From Dysidea avara (taxonomy: Eukaryota; Porifera; Demospongiae; Dictyoceratida; Dysideidae), in contig NC_089273.1 of assembly GCF_963678975.1 (NCBI RefSeq), positions 30,442,973 through 30,506,972 of the forward strand: a DNA stretch of 64,000 nucleotides. The letters run 5' to 3'. The notes below the pieces were generated by a model that saw nothing but the letters and a program-made list of their open reading frames with translations, had not been told where the DNA came from and ran no database searches. Position numbers and translations under genes: made by a program. Positions within the stretch are counted from its first letter, which is position 1. Each line of letters begins with the position of its first letter. Of the stretch, positions 21,972 to 33,704 are shown piece by piece.

Positions 21972-22220
21972 GTGACTGGGCCTGCGAAAATAGGGCATGT
22001 GGGCACATGATTTTTGCCTATATTTTCAATGTTTCATCACCCATAACTTTTTGAAGCATCATGCTAAGGCAATGCAATTTTCAGATATTAATAAGCATTT
22101 AATTGGCTTTATGATGCAAGTTACAGATTGCTAATATTCTGTTCCATTACTGAGATATGCACTGTAACATGACAGGGTGTAGTTTGTGCCCACATGCCCT
22201 GTTTTCGCAGGCCCGGTCAC
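21972..22220 (+). mobile_element. 249-bp MITE with 4-bp target duplication, copy 2
   Basis: Same termini and exactly the same length as 12129-12377. Flanked by AAAT (21968-21971 and 22221-22224). Located in the last intron of the large gene. Confidence 0.85.
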
Positions 22221-22423
22221 AAATGTATAAGCACTGTGAAGCATATAAAAATTAAGCCTCCATGGGTCCCTACGGTTGTACAAATTATTTGATACCAGCC
22301 CTTTGAGATTACGGCAACGACAGCCAATAATAGGGCTCTGCTGATTACTGATCTGATAATTGGTACAACTCTATTCAATATACAGCAAAAAGGTTTCTAG
22401 TTTGTTTATTGACGTAAGTATAG

Positions 22424-22516
22424 CAATGGAAGATCTTTACAGTAGCAATTCACAGTATGCATATAACTCAATGAATCACGTACTTGAACTGCTGTCAGTT
22501 CTTCCAGAATGTGACG
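22424..22516 (+). CDS. Candidate plus-strand exon, hypothetical
   Basis: AG at 22422-22423 precedes CA ATG, then MEDLYSSNSQYAYNSMNHVL and LELLSVLPECD, ending at a good donor, G|GTAAGA. It lies antisense in an intron of the large gene. No neighbouring exon was identified and the product is not recognised; chance is a real alternative. Confidence 0.25.
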
Positions 22517-22614
22517 GTAAGAATTGTGATGTGCTAATTTGCCTGTTAGTATCAGTTTCTTCTAAAAGCATGGAAGTAATCAAATTACACAGCTAAGTAG
22601 CTATATTTACTTAC

Positions 22615-22822
22615 CAACAGCAGCAATTGCAATATCTCTACGAAGTCTATTTTCTCCCCCTGAGAGACTAAATCTTAAATATCTCCGTACATGGAAAAAT
22701 AGGGTTTCTCTGTTGGCTACTTCAAGCTTAAACCGGCGAGGATACTTTTTGTGATGCACATCATCCTCTAATTGTTCCTTCAAAGCTGCATTTTTATACC
22801 AGTGCTGAAAGTCCACTTGTTT
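22615..22822 (-). CDS. Fifth visible exon of the ZU5/CARD-like gene
   Basis: Acceptor TTATTGACTTAG and donor G|GTAAGTAAA. The exon starts in phase 0 (matching the end of 28155-28313) and ends in phase 1 (matching the start of 15907). It encodes 69 residues beginning KQVDFQHWYKNAALKEQLED and ending FSLSGGENRLRRDIAIAAV. Between ZU5 and the death fold, UNC5, PIDD and ankyrin have a UPA domain. This exon with the previous one occupies that position, but I see no diagnostic UPA motif. It reads as a genuine exon: full-length open, both splice sites good, with charged and aromatic composition unlike the flanking repeats. Confidence 0.8.
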
Positions 22823-23269
22823 CTAAGTCAATAAACAGACGAAATGTCACATTGTACTGTGTAGTAAATGAACACAACAATTCAGAATTCACTAGACAAA
22901 CCAGGCCTACCCTGTCATTTAAGAATTTAAGATGAACAAAACATGTAGATGTAAAAGTATGAGTACGACCAACTGTACATATTTTTAAACTAAGCACATT
23001 AAGTAAGACTAACATTACTTATACAGAAGTACATACAGATAGTAATACAGTAAACCCAACTTGCTTAAAAGAATCTTGATTGTTTATTATATTTGTTCGC
23101 TTTCTTCTACTACAATAGTTGTTTCTCAAAATACTACTGAAAATATGCAATAATATTGGTTGTTTATCTCATAGCATTGCTACGTACCAAGAATACTACT
23201 ATGTGCTCCCAGAAATAATTGAATCTTCTAGGCATGTATTATAATGTATCCAATCTGCGTGGGAAGTTC

Positions 23270-23445
23270 AAAGGCCTCGCCAGTGCCATAGTTGGCACTC
23301 TTGCAGACCGCAGCTAGTGCATTATAACTTATAACGCACTGGTTGCGGTTTTGAAGACTGCAACGAGTGCAACATATATATAAGTTATAATGCACCGACC
23401 GCAGTGCAATATACAGATATTGCACTGGCTGCAGTTTTGTGCAAC
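23270..23445. repeat. Small set of inverted and direct subrepeats around TGCACTGGCTGCAG
   Basis: Variants of GCAGTCTTCAAAACCGCAAC and AACTTATAACGCACTGG occur in both orientations over about 170 bp. It resembles a degraded hairpin element. Confidence 0.4.
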
Positions 23446-23765
23446 AATGTACAAGTGCCAGGAGCCGAGACCGCTATGACACCTCACCTAATAGGTGGAA
23501 AGACACCTCACAGATCACTCAAATTCTTTTATAGCCTGACAAGCAAAGGTCGATTGTGGGCCATAACGTCACCAATATGTACAATGTTTACCAAGCAGCC
23601 AATGGCGATCGAAAAAGCCAACGCGGTGGCCACAACTCCAGTCTACATATAATATATAAACGTACTTATACACCTTACTAGTCTGGTGCTACCTTAGCCC
23701 AGATTAAACTGTAGTTCACTTCAACAATGACTCAATAAAACTATTATATTTTAAATAATACTCAC

Positions 23766-23824
23766 CTTAATGTTCGATTGTGGTAACCAGTTTTTGTCAT
23801 GACACCAGATTCGAGTTTAGCCAT
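23766..23824 (-). CDS. Candidate first exon, hypothetical
   Basis: ATG at 23824 opens MAKLESGVMTKTGYHNRTL and ends at the donor AAG|GTGAGT in phase 2. It lies in the intron between exons 28155 and 22822, but its phase does not fit the 22822 acceptor. It would be an alternative start needing another exon, or a separate gene. A plus-strand candidate first exon lies 550 bp away at 24375. Confidence 0.3.
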
Positions 23825-24374
23825 TGCGAATAGTAATAATTAGACTAGTATCGTTTAGTAGTTAGGTTTTGTTTACTTAAACCGTCTATTAGCTGCTTTT
23901 TTTCACTCAAGAGAATCACTATGGCAATTAGTCTTGCATTTAGTCTATATGGCGAATGAGTAATCACGCTGGCATGCTGAGCACTACATGATAAGAGTTG
24001 AACAGCGAATGCAAGTTAGTGATATAACCCATAGCGTACTAACTTTCAATATCTCAGGTGGTAGAAGGAACGTCATCGCAATGTTCGGTTTGGTTACCCA
24101 CAAATCAATGTTAGAAACCTGGTCTTTATAAGTTTTACAGCTGTCTTGTGAGACTCTCCCCAGCTATTAGGTGAGTGGCACATAACAGTTATTTAGACTC
24201 TATTTACGCTGTTTTGGGTGGTTAATAATCTCATATAGCTAGTCCACCTTGTTTTCTAATATACTCCACGCCTTCACGCACAATATAACATATGCTCAAA
24301 ATCTGGTTTGTCCAATCGCTATGTGTTGTTCACGTGTAGTGATTTAACGAGCGCAATTATTTTGTCACGTGGGG

Positions 24375-24458
24375 ATGTATAGTTGCCATGGCACTAGTAT
24401 TATCGTAAGAAAACCAGCCGCTTTTGCCAAGCCTACAGCAGAAACAGCCGTGGATGAG
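24375..24458 (+). CDS. Candidate first exon, hypothetical
   Basis: ATG at 24375 just after a CACGTG word opens MYSCHGTSIIVRKPAAFAKP and TAETAVDE, ending at the strong donor GAG|GTAAGT (phase 0). No second exon was identified. Product unknown. Confidence 0.3.
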
Positions 24459-24498
24459 GTAAGTAATCTGAGTGTAATGTGAAATAGAGTCTAAAGCA

Positions 24499-24635
24499 GT
24501 TATACGGGCACAATGTGGAGTCTATGAAATTTATAAACCCTCAGGCCCTTAGTAGCGCCCTCGCTTCGCTCGTGCGCTACAGCCCGGGCCTTTGGGTTTA
24601 TAAATTTCATAGACTCCACATTGTGCCCGTATAAC
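24499..24635. repeat. Hairpin with 45-bp arms
   Basis: GTTATACGGGCACAATGTGG and onward to TTTATAAACCC is mirrored at 24590-24635. The loop is CpG-rich (CGCTCGTGCG). Likely a palindromic MITE fragment. Confidence 0.8.
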
Positions 24636-24639
24636 TATT

Positions 24640-24755
24640 ATACAACATGCACTCGTGCTCTGCCTGTATAAACACACTTGCCTTCTGGCCTGATGGCTCT
24701 CAGGCTTGTGCGTTTATATCAGGCAGAGCACTCGTGCTTGTTGTATAACTGTATA
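24640..24755. repeat. Hairpin adjoining the previous one
   Basis: GTGCTCTGCCTGTATAAACA is mirrored by TGCGTTTATATCAGGCAGAG, with outer AACATGCACTCGTG-type arms. With 24499-24635 it makes two consecutive hairpins, perhaps one element. Confidence 0.65.
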
Positions 24756-25204
24756 ATACATTCAGTGGTTACACTCATACTGGATTGGGTGATCAATTAC
24801 CCTTTACAGATGGCAATGTTACATACTAGACTAGCTGTAACACGGGGTATTCAAGCTTTGACCTAAGATGCATGTTCTCAGCCCTCTGGTCAATGGCTGT
24901 ATATGTATGGCTACATGGTCATTGGCTATATGACATATATCAGACAACTTTTACATGTATTTCAGCAATGCTCAAACATAAAGGATATGGAATGTGCTAA
25001 AAATTATACTTTTAAAATGAGTTAATTAGTCAAACTGAAAATTTGGAAAGGATATTACAAGAACCCTTTTCATAGATCCGGTCACAAATGCCAAGGAATA
25101 TTTTGGAACATTTGTTCAGATTATACAAGTATCTATGTACATAACAGGTTTGACTGCATCTTGATCTTGCTTCTGTAAAGTGTACAGAACAATTAATCAG
25201 CCAA

Positions 25205-25800
25205 GATCATGACACATGGTAGTGTCAAGACACACAATATAAGTGTGTTGCGTGACCAAAGAAGCTGGCAACACAATGAGTATATTGACAGGACAAAATG
25301 TGATTTTCATGCATATGTAGCTCAGTGATCCCATAACTGATTGCAACCAATTTTGCCTCAGCCATTTCTAAGAAGCAAGCTGCCAAAATTCACGATTTTT
25401 CCTCTTCTACATCTTTTTTGCACAGTCTGCAGAATCTGTTATAATACAGAAACACATGCTCCATTCCTAAAGAAATCTGGCACACTTGAAGTGATTATTA
25501 AAGTAAATCTGTGTACCAATATTGGTGGACATCCAATCAAAATTCATTGAGTTATGACCAATATGCAATTTACACAAAATGAGATCAATCTTCAGTCATG
25601 CCCACAGGGTAAACCGCTTTGAAAATTAACTGGTTTGTTGTTACATTAACCAACATATGACTGCCCTTTAGTGGTTTGAAAACAATTAAGATTACAACCA
25701 CAAAGATATACTGTAATTGTATTAAATTTTGTGGGTAAAATTTTTGTGGTTTGCCAAAAAGACAGGTTTGCAAGTGTATTAAATTTTGTAGGTATAATTT
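25205..25800 (+). repeat. Head repeat, diverged copy
   Basis: Starts GATCATGACACATGGTAGTG and keeps the order GTGTGTTGCG, GAGTATATTGACAGGA, CTCAGTGATCCCATAACTGA and CACAGGGTAAACCGCTTTGA seen in the head at 8684. No array or foldback follows. Confidence 0.7.
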
Positions 25801-26332
25801 TTGTGGTTTAATCTTGACAAGCTAGTTTATTTTCTTGAGGAGCTACAGGAGCAAAAGTCATGCTTTAAGGTCACGTTTAAGGTTTACAGTTTAATAACAG
25901 CTTACTATATATTGTTTGCATATGGCTACTCCATTTACGCTGGCGTACTTATGTGGCAAACCATTTAGTGGGGTTGACTCACCACACAAGAATCTTGCCT
26001 GCTGGAATCGGAAACGAGTCTTACATACTTGAACAAGGCCATCAGTATCTATTCATGTGGTGAACAGGTGCATGTGTCGTTGTCAGGTCGTACGTAGCAA
26101 ATTACATAGAATTAATATAGCTATTATGCATGTTAATAGTATGGAAAGTGCATTGGTGGCAACGGTTAATAGGTCTGCTCGAGCTGAGATGTGAGTTTCT
26201 AAATTGATTAATTTTCGTGGATCAGCTGCAAACCACGAAATCCATGAAAATTTATGCACCACAAAAATTTCTGCTCTTACAGTAATACAAAGCAAACAGT
26301 GTGTAACAATCAAGCAATTATGTTTTGCTAAT

Positions 26333-26391
26333 GAAGAAAATATTCAGTTGCTATGAATGTAAGCAAACTGCTTATAGAACTTGTGCACAGG
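26333..26391 (+). repeat. Direct repeat of about 59 bp, partner at 27029-27088
   Basis: GAAGAAAATATTCAGTTGCT and the following 39 bp are repeated nearly identically about 0.7 kb downstream. A small local duplication. Confidence 0.75.
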
Positions 26392-27028
26392 CATAGCCCA
26401 GAAAAAGTTTCTACGACTTCAGATTTCAAGATGATTTACAAGAGATTTTTAAGGGAAATGAGGCAAAAGTATCAGGCATTCTATTGTATCAGGCGTTCTG
26501 TTGTATTGTATTTATTCATGTATTTTTACCTAGTAGCTTACTTTTTAACAGCACTCTTGTGTTTTTCACTATGATTACTTCACATTACATTTAAAAAAAT
26601 TCCTGGCATGAAAAAATACAGTTTTTGCCCTCAAAAAATGGTGGATACACCACTTAGATGATGTAATAAAGTGCCACACCTTAGTGTGCATGGGGAATGA
26701 ACTGAAAATAGAAAGGTTAAGCATCATAGATTAAACTATCAGTGGTTCAGAGAAATTTACATTGATGCTGTGTTACTTCTAAAAACCAGGTGTCCAGTAA
26801 ATACTATCCCTTGAAGAAAAAGAGATAAATATCATAATAACTTGACAATTACATGTACAATATAATTACAAGGTGGGCTAGTCTCAGGGTTGCCAAGTTA
26901 CTAAAAAAGTAATAATAACTAGAGCTCTGGCAAGACAAAATAAATAAAATAAATCATAGCTACATACTAAACTCCCCTAGATTGACTATAGTACTTTTAT
27001 CCCGGATCTGCTCAGAGGCATAGAAGGA

Positions 27029-27243
27029 TGAAGAAAATATTCAGTTGCTATGAATGTAAGCAAATCGCTTATAGAAATTGTGCACCTAACTGGTGGGCAC
27101 CTCTGCTGTGAAACTGGTTTCAATCAGATGAGAGATCACAGAGCTGCAAATGTGTGAAAATCATGTTTTCTTCCTGTCAATATACTCATGGTGTGGTGCA
27201 CCAGCTTTTTGGGCCACACGACACACTACCATGTGTCTTGATT
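27029..27243 (-). repeat. Direct-repeat partner, then a partial head repeat in reverse orientation
   Basis: After the 59-bp duplicate, the segment from about 27100 ends CACTACCATGTGTCTTGAT, the reverse complement of the head terminus. It is truncated at its other side. Confidence 0.65.
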
Positions 27244-28154
27244 ACTTAGAGCATGTATGGGAAATTCAGGTGCACATACATGTATATACATAAAAATTTT
27301 TGCAGTATGCTCAATCTATAAGTAGCATTTTTATTAGCCAACATTTTTGCAGCATGCTGATTGGTGGTAACTCATTTACCTGACAACAATATTGGGAAAG
27401 TATTACTGTAAAATGAAAAGTGATTACCTGTGGTGAATAAAACTGGTTATTACTTAATATATTGTTTGCCACTCAACTAGTTAAAATCAGCAGCAATTGC
27501 AATATGGAAAAGACAGCATGCAAGCATTGCTGAGAAATTAATGTACAGTAGAAGCATGGACAATAGCCATGTTCTATAAAGATTATTAAACTCGTTTATT
27601 GAGCTGAGAAGAGCAAGAGTGATGCTAAGTCTAAATACTCTAGAATACTTTATGCAAACTGGAAAAGGCAAGCATTAACTATTTTCAGAGCAAAAGTAGG
27701 TGGCTAAGTCCCCATGCCTCAATTTTGATAGCCTATAGTAAGATCGAGTTTGTAACTATGTTATAAAATGGCTATTGAGTTTAGTAGGAGTAAGTACATT
27801 AGAAGCTATTTTTGTACGACATGATGCTGCTGATTATGTCACAAAATACAACTGGAAGCAAATTAAACTTACCACCTGGATTTAGTACAATGTACAGGAG
27901 CCACCTTGCAGTAAATTAGTGCCAGTTAAATGGTCTTCACCAGCTATACAAGAATGGCTATTAGATTAATATTTGTTACACAAATACAGCACTCTTGGAG
28001 CCTTGGCCCCTTGAACAGTGCAGCTACGTAGGTGCAAAATACTAACAATAAATTTTCCCGTAATTTTGCACACTTGAAGTGCAACTTAATTATACAAGCA
28101 AATTTCCTTACTATGGTGCATAAATAATGCGAAGACACAAAATAGTGACCATAC

Positions 28155-28313
28155 CTTATTTATTTCATAGTTCGATATAATTTTAACTTCAGCACTCCTG
28201 CTAAATTGAGATTCATTTATTTCTATGTTCACTTTATCTGATGATAGTGCAAATGAAAAATCTGACCATTCTTCATCACATATGAAGTTGCTATCATACT
28301 GCATTTCCAAACC
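28155..28313 (-). CDS. Fourth visible exon of the ZU5/CARD-like gene
   Basis: Acceptor TTATTTCTTAG and donor AAG|GTATGG, phase 0 on both sides, 53 residues. It starts GLEMQYDSNFICDEEWSDFS and ends SAEVKIISNYEINK. It directly follows the ZU5 exon in phase and precedes the exon at 22822 in phase. The content is acidic and aromatic with alternating hydrophobics, suggesting beta strands in a UPA-like region; that label rests on position only. Confidence 0.8.
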
Positions 28314-28457
28314 CTAAGAAATAATTAATTAATTTTATTTCTTATTAAATTGCTGAATTCAAACCACAATAGCTATAGTGATGAAAGCTTACAATATCAC
28401 ATCAACATTAATGCATTAATCTTAAAGTTTAACTGAGGAATAAATATAATATATCAT

Positions 28458-28972
28458 AAGTGTTGGGCAAGTTACTTTGTAAAAGTAACTAGTTACATAT
28501 TACTTGCAGCTAAACTATTTAGTTTCAGTTACATATTACCCATAAAATAAAGTAACTATAATAATATTACATATTATATTACTTTGTGTCCACAGCCTTA
28601 AGCTGTCACGTGTGAAACTACCACCTTATCACGTGACACGATTGTGTTGTTGGACAATGTGCAAATCTTGATATAAGTAAGAAGCTGGTGAATAAGCGTC
28701 ATTTAGTAGGCTTCATTACTTTGTTGTGGCTAGGCGTTACTCAGTGGATTAATAACGAAATTAGTAACTTCGTTACTTTTAGTAATAATATTACATAATA
28801 TTAGATTCGTTACAGTAACTATATTACTTAGGTAACGGGTTACATTTGCAAGTAAAGTAACTTGAGTTATATTACCTGTTTTTATAGCGTATTTCGTTAT
28901 ATTACTTAGTTACCACAAAAGTAATAATATTATGTAACGCGTTACATAAGTAACGCGTTACTTCCAACACTG
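28458..28972. mobile_element. hAT-type MITE (AGTGTTGGGC family), copy 1, 515 bp
   Basis: Terminal repeats AAGTGTTGGGCAAGTTACTT and CGCGTTACTTCCAACACTG. Exact 8-bp target duplication TATATCAT (28450-28457 and 28973-28980). The interior is rich in GTAACGCGTTAC and AAGTAACT words. No transposase. Sister copies at 46923-47741 and 60054-60575. Confidence 0.9.
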
Positions 28973-29082
28973 TATATCATACACTACTATCGTATAGTAT
29001 GGACTACAAAGGAGTAGGCGTGGCCCACGAAATAACATCACCCAAAATAACAGCCTCAATTTTCCCAGATGATGATGAGGCA

Positions 29083-30118
29083 GCATTGGTTAGGTAACAC
29101 TAAGCCCAAACAAGCTTTCAGATCACCCTGAAACACCTTCAACAAGTTGCTACAGAATTTTAAAAATAATTTACTTAACAGAATTTTCTACTGACTGACT
29201 GACTGGGTAACTGACTGAGTAACTCACTGATGCCTTCAGACAAGTGTAACTCAATAACGGCTAAGGTTATGGGCTTTATTTTTTTACTATTTGATGTCCG
29301 ACAGGTACCTTTTGGCATACCACAGTACGTACAATGCATTATTTATGGACTTACCAGTGTCCTCCTTTGTGTCCCATTCATCTTTGCTGACAGCAAAAGT
29401 GTCGGTTTGGCGATAGCACATGATGGCTTCCCTTAATAATGGAAGCCATCATTATATTTAATAGTGGCTGTTTTGATTGCAGAGGGGCTTTTCAAACAGT
29501 TCTTGATTTGTACTGCTGTGTAACGAGTTGAACACAGCTGACAATGAAGCGTAATGGATGCTTCACTTTTCTGATGATAATTGATATAACTACAGTGTGT
29601 GCGGCATCATTTCTTTCTTTTGGTATGCATGGATTGTAGAGGTGCTTTTCGAACAGTTCTTGATTCGAAATGCTGTGTAACAAGTTGAACATACGTAGCT
29701 GACAATAAAGCATAATGGATACTTCACTTTTCAGATAATAATTGATATAGCTGGGGCACGCAGCGAAATTTCAGATGCAGTATGCATGGGTTCACCAGTC
29801 ATAATAATAATATTTTCAAAAAAAGTTAACAAACAAGTAGACAGAAAAATTTGGAATTTTCAACTAGAGTAGGGACCATAACACATCAATAAAAAGTACT
29901 GAAACAAGCTGGAGTATTAAATCACAGTAAAACAATAAGAAGTGTTATATCCCTACTGTGCTCAAGATATCATACTGGAAATGCACAGTAGGGATATAAC
30001 ACTTCTTATTGCTTTACTGTGATTTAATATCGTGCACTACTCCAGCTTGTTTCAGTACTTTTTATCAATGTGCTATGGTAGTTGAAAATTCCAATTTTTT
30101 TTGTGTACTTGTAATTGA
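29083..30118 (+). mobile_element. Element of the tetranucleotide-tract family, copy 1
   Basis: Homologous in order to 39086-40515 (inverted) and in part to 41145-42200 (direct). It holds a CTGACTGACTGACTGG tract at about 29191-29206, a GGTTATGGGCTTTATT block, two direct subrepeats (29466-29590 and 29633-29750, with TTCGAACAGTTCTTGATT) and a palindrome at the 3' side. No coding frame is credible. Confidence 0.65.
29838..30112. repeat. Palindrome at the 3' side of copy 1
   Basis: AAGAAGTGTTATATCCCTAC (29938) is mirrored at about 29986-30008, and the arms extend to TTGGAATTTTCAACT and its complement. The sister copy has a diverged palindrome in the same place (39086-39320). Confidence 0.8.
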
Positions 30119-30828
30119 TAGTTAGTTTAAATCAAGACACACGGTAGTGTGTCGTGCGACCAAGAAAGCCGGCGACCACACCATGAGTATATTTACAGGA
30201 AGAAAGAAAACAGCTTTTTCACGCATGCATAGCTCCATGGCCTCTTCTCCAAAGCACACTATTTTTGCATTATAGCTGTCCCCCAGGTAGGGTACGCCAC
30301 ACAGCAAATTAGATTAAATTCGCAACAGCCATTTGCGAGATATGGGCGTCCAAAATTTCGTTTTAATTTCTTCGTTTTTTTCTTCTTATGCCGTACGGGG
30401 GGCTACGGGGGCTTCGATTTCTTTTCGCACACTTTGCAAAAATTGCTATAAAATGCAAACGTGTAACTCGATTGCCTCGATCTTTGGCACAAAGTAAGAA
30501 CATGTAACGGTGGATTCACGTACCAAGTTTGTTGTAAGTCTGGGTAGTATTCAAGGAGTTATGGACGTTTATTCACGTAAAAACAGATCAAACTTCTGTC
30601 ACGGCTACAGGGTAAACCAAGCATAGAAATAACTTGAAAATTGGTGTGTAGATAGGCTGATCATCGTAGCAGTGCCTTTTGATAGTTTGAATAGCAATAG
30701 AGTTACAGCGACAAAGTTATAAAGCAGAAACTAAGCAAGTGTAAAATCGCGGGATCGAGATACTCTAATAGAGCAGTCACCACGGGGTTAAAAAGGTGTG
30801 CAAAAAATGTCGAAAAAAAAACTTACCA

Positions 30829-30895
30829 GAGTTCGAACCAGGGACTTCCATACCTAACACCTGCATCCTTAACCACTGAACCACTGCTACCTTGA
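30829..30895 (-). repeat. tRNA-like module in the type I composite, copy 2
   Basis: Minus-strand A-box-like TGGTTCAGTGG (30883-30873) and B-box-like GGTTCGAACTC (30839-30829). Very similar to 3836-3900 in inverse orientation. Confidence 0.6.
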
Positions 30896-31242
30896 CTGAT
30901 CACCTCATTTAATTTCTGCTTTATAAATGAAATTTCTAGTTGAAATCTGCTTATAGTCAAACGTTTGTAATTTCATAGATCTACCAATAGAAGTTCTAGA
31001 CTGTTCTAGAACATTCTATGTATGTTCTATTAGAAGTCCTCAAAAAAAATGTGCACTCTATTAGAGTATTACAATAATATTATCAAATATTGAATTAAAT
31101 CATGCAATGAAATACATTTATAAGTCTGTCTTCAATAATCATCATTGTATCTACATAGAAAAGAAGAAATGTGAGTAAAGACAAACCTCAAAGTCATCCA
31201 TAGGCTGGTTTTGGGGCCTTGTAAAGTACAAAAAGGAGTGAA

Positions 31243-31513
31243 ATCCACACAAAAACAGCCAAGTTGTGAAAAAATGGTGCGGCCTTAAAAAGCCTGGGTG
31301 AAAAAAGTTGTGAAATCAAAGGTGGCGGCCAAGAAATGGCTGCAATGATGTTAATGCTAAAAATTTTAATAATGGCTGTGTGCATTGTTAAAATTTATTA
31401 GCATTAACATCATTGCAGCCATTTCTTGGCCGCCACCTTTGATTTCACAACTTTTTTCACCCAGACTTTTTAAGGCCGCACCATTTTTTCACAGCTTGGC
31501 TGTTTTTGTGTGG
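31243..31513. repeat. Foldback hairpin, type I, complete
   Basis: Ends ATCCACACAAAAACAGCC and GGCTGTTTTTGTGTGG. Arms near identical to each other and to 3210-3482. Confidence 0.85.
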
Positions 31514-32336
31514 TTATATTTACAAGTAGCTACAAGCCAAGTTCAAGAAATTAAAACTGTAATATGTAGTAATAGATGTACAGTATGTACACGTGCCCGG
31601 ATTTTGGAAAGTCAGTCGTATATGACCAAAAAGTCATTTCAATGAATCAAACTGCTTTACAGTTATTGAGTCATTTATAATTGCAATAAATTCTGCATAA
31701 ATTCCTTAATGGTAACACACTGAATAGTAAATTTCTAATTGTTTCGTACATGACAGTAAGAATGATTCTTCAAAATCCAGTGATATTCAATTGTAAAATT
31801 CTAAAAGCGAGTGCATTACACCAGTGTGATATTAACAAGAACATAAATGTGACAAAATCATTCTTATAGCCTGAAAATACATATGTCGGCTTACATCTCC
31901 TTTGCTGTATAAGCTGTAAAATTCAGGGGGATTCTTACATAAGTGGTTAATATGTTATGTAGTCATTATATCATTCAAAGAGAAAGTTATTAACTTTAAA
32001 ATATTAGTTAAAATTTGATGGGGTATAAGACTGATTTTGTCAGACCACAAAATTAATCTGATTTTCATGAATATACTCTATGATACTGATACCAACTGAG
32101 ATGACATTTGTTGAGAAAATTACCTCTACCTTCATGTACCAAATTTGAACACAACCCCCCACGCCCATAATATTTTAAGTACAAGCCCTCAAATATTGGC
32201 TATTTTCTTCATTTGTGACCAGATTTAGCAAAATAAACCATATGGGCGCAAAAGGCAAAAGTGAGATAACACTAGCATGAAGTTGCTGCACTATAAGGCT
32301 AAAAAGTTCCATATCAAACTCGCCTTCAACTTGTCG
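31514..32336. other. No feature recognised
   Basis: AT-rich intron sequence of the large gene without clear repeats or splice-bounded frames. Confidence 0.5.
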
Positions 32337-32690
32337 GGTCTGCTTTTGGTGGACCATTCTCTGGCGGTCTGTATAACCAGCCCAGACGTATGTACAGGTC
32401 TGTGAACAACAGGGAAGTGCTTTGGGGGGTTTATGCACTCTGGACAGACGAGCAGGGAGTTGAATGTGTGATGTATGACTGTTTTGTGAAATTTCAGACT
32501 ATTCCCTGCCTCTGACAGGCTGTTTTGTGGTCTGGTGCCTTCATTTACCATTCTCATCCATTTTGTAGTCTATCTCTTGCCTGCCCTGCCGCCCCCACCC
32601 TCCACCCCTTTTTGAGGACTCGTGATACATCAACACTGGTGAAAAAACCTATCTAAAATAGTGGGAAACTCTACAGGGATTACCTTGGCC
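32337..32690 (+). repeat. Diverged dispersed repeat, copy 2
   Basis: Partner of 20080-20400, with GGTCTGCTTTTG at the left, CCACCCTCCACCCC text and CTATCTAAAATAGTGGGAAA at the right. Confidence 0.45.
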
Positions 32691-33017
32691 ACTAGCTGCT
32701 CTTAAAGGTTGTGAATTGCTCCATCTTCGCTGAAAAATCCAAATGTGTAGCTGCCAAGGCTGGTGAGTTACAAAGCTTTAAAATATTAAAATACGTTTTT
32801 CTCTGAATCAACAATATGCCCATAAGGGTGATTTTCCAAAATACAGTCACATTTTATAATGACAAAAACTGCTATAAATACAAACACATCATCCAATTGC
32901 TTTAAAATTTAGCATGTCTTAAAGGCAAATGTTGGCAGAAAGATTAGTTTGAATATGATAAAAGTCATGGAATCATTAACATAAAAAGACCAGATTTACT
33001 TCGTATTGTATTAGTTA

Positions 33018-33176
33018 ATAAAGTTTAAGTTATTAAACATAGTTAATGTTGTGAAGAGTAGGCTGTGCAAGTCCCTAAATATTAGCATGCAACAGCAGGC
33101 TCTAATAACAACAATGCATGCATAACAATGTGAGCAGAACACGTTGGCAGTAATTCATACTTGTAAGAAATCTTAC
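33018..33176 (+). repeat. Direct duplication, partner at 35742-35900
   Basis: About 159 bp starting ATAAAGTTTAAGTTATTAAA recurs 2.7 kb downstream with scattered differences. The duplicated tract ends with GTAAGAAATCTT, two bases from the donor of the candidate exon at 33177-33291. Confidence 0.8.
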
Positions 33177-33291
33177 CAGTTAACAGTGGCTTTAAATCTT
33201 CTAGATGGATACTTATAGTTCTTGCTGGCCAAGGAAGGGGAGGGTCGTCGTCCTTAAGAAGTTCGATTGAGCAAGCGAGGAGCTTTGTCAT
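33177..33291 (-). CDS. Candidate first exon, hypothetical
   Basis: ATG at 33291 opens MTKLLACSIELLKDDDPPLP, then WPARTISIHLEDLKPLLT, ending at the donor G|GTAAGATTT (phase 1). An in-frame TAG lies four codons before the ATG, supporting it as a start. It is nested on the same strand in an intron of the large gene, whose exons join in phase without it. Product not recognised. Confidence 0.4.
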
Positions 33292-33401
33292 GGGGAAGGG
33301 CTACCTCAAGGAACAAGCGTTCCAGACAGGATGACGACGCAACAAGATGTGATATTACAATACTGTAGCCGCCATCAAGGACGTTTCTAGAAGTTGTTTA
33401 C

Positions 33402-33517
33402 CTTGGCCAACACACGGTATCACTGTAAGCTGGGACAGCTCCGATGACACTAGGCTCAACACCAACATCAGCAACTAAAGCTCCATCTCGTACCATTGCC
33501 AGTTCTTCGGACGCCAC
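33402..33517 (-). CDS. Candidate internal exon, hypothetical
   Basis: Acceptor TTTTTGTTGGATTAG and donor AAG|GTAAACAA enclose 38 codons open in only one frame: VASEELAMVRDGALVADVGV then EPSVIGAVPAYSDTVCWP. Composition is protein-like. Phase 0 to 2 does not connect to the large gene or simply to 33291, where the join would meet TAG. It may be a remnant of another gene. Confidence 0.4.
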
Positions 33518-33704
33518 CTAATCCAACAAAAATGCAGGGAAATCGCATGGTGGGCATCAATTAGAATCTTTGGGAACTCCCAGACTATTGCAAAACAACC
33601 TCAGACAAGATGCTGCATCCGGTAAGCAATGGTGTAACACCAATTGGTGTACTAGTATAAGCTTACATATTGTTCCCACACACCCTGTATATGCATGTAA
33701 TGAG

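Larger units (their letters stand above)
30129..31513 (+). mobile_element. Composite element type I, copy 2
   Basis: Inverted relative of 3210-4735 with a single head terminus at 30129 (ATCAAGACACACGGTAG). The order is head body, CGAGATACTCTAATAGAG motif (about 30754-30775), tRNA-like module (30829-30895), AT-rich body and foldback (31243-31513). Inserted in the intron between the ZU5 exon and 28155-28313. Confidence 0.8.
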
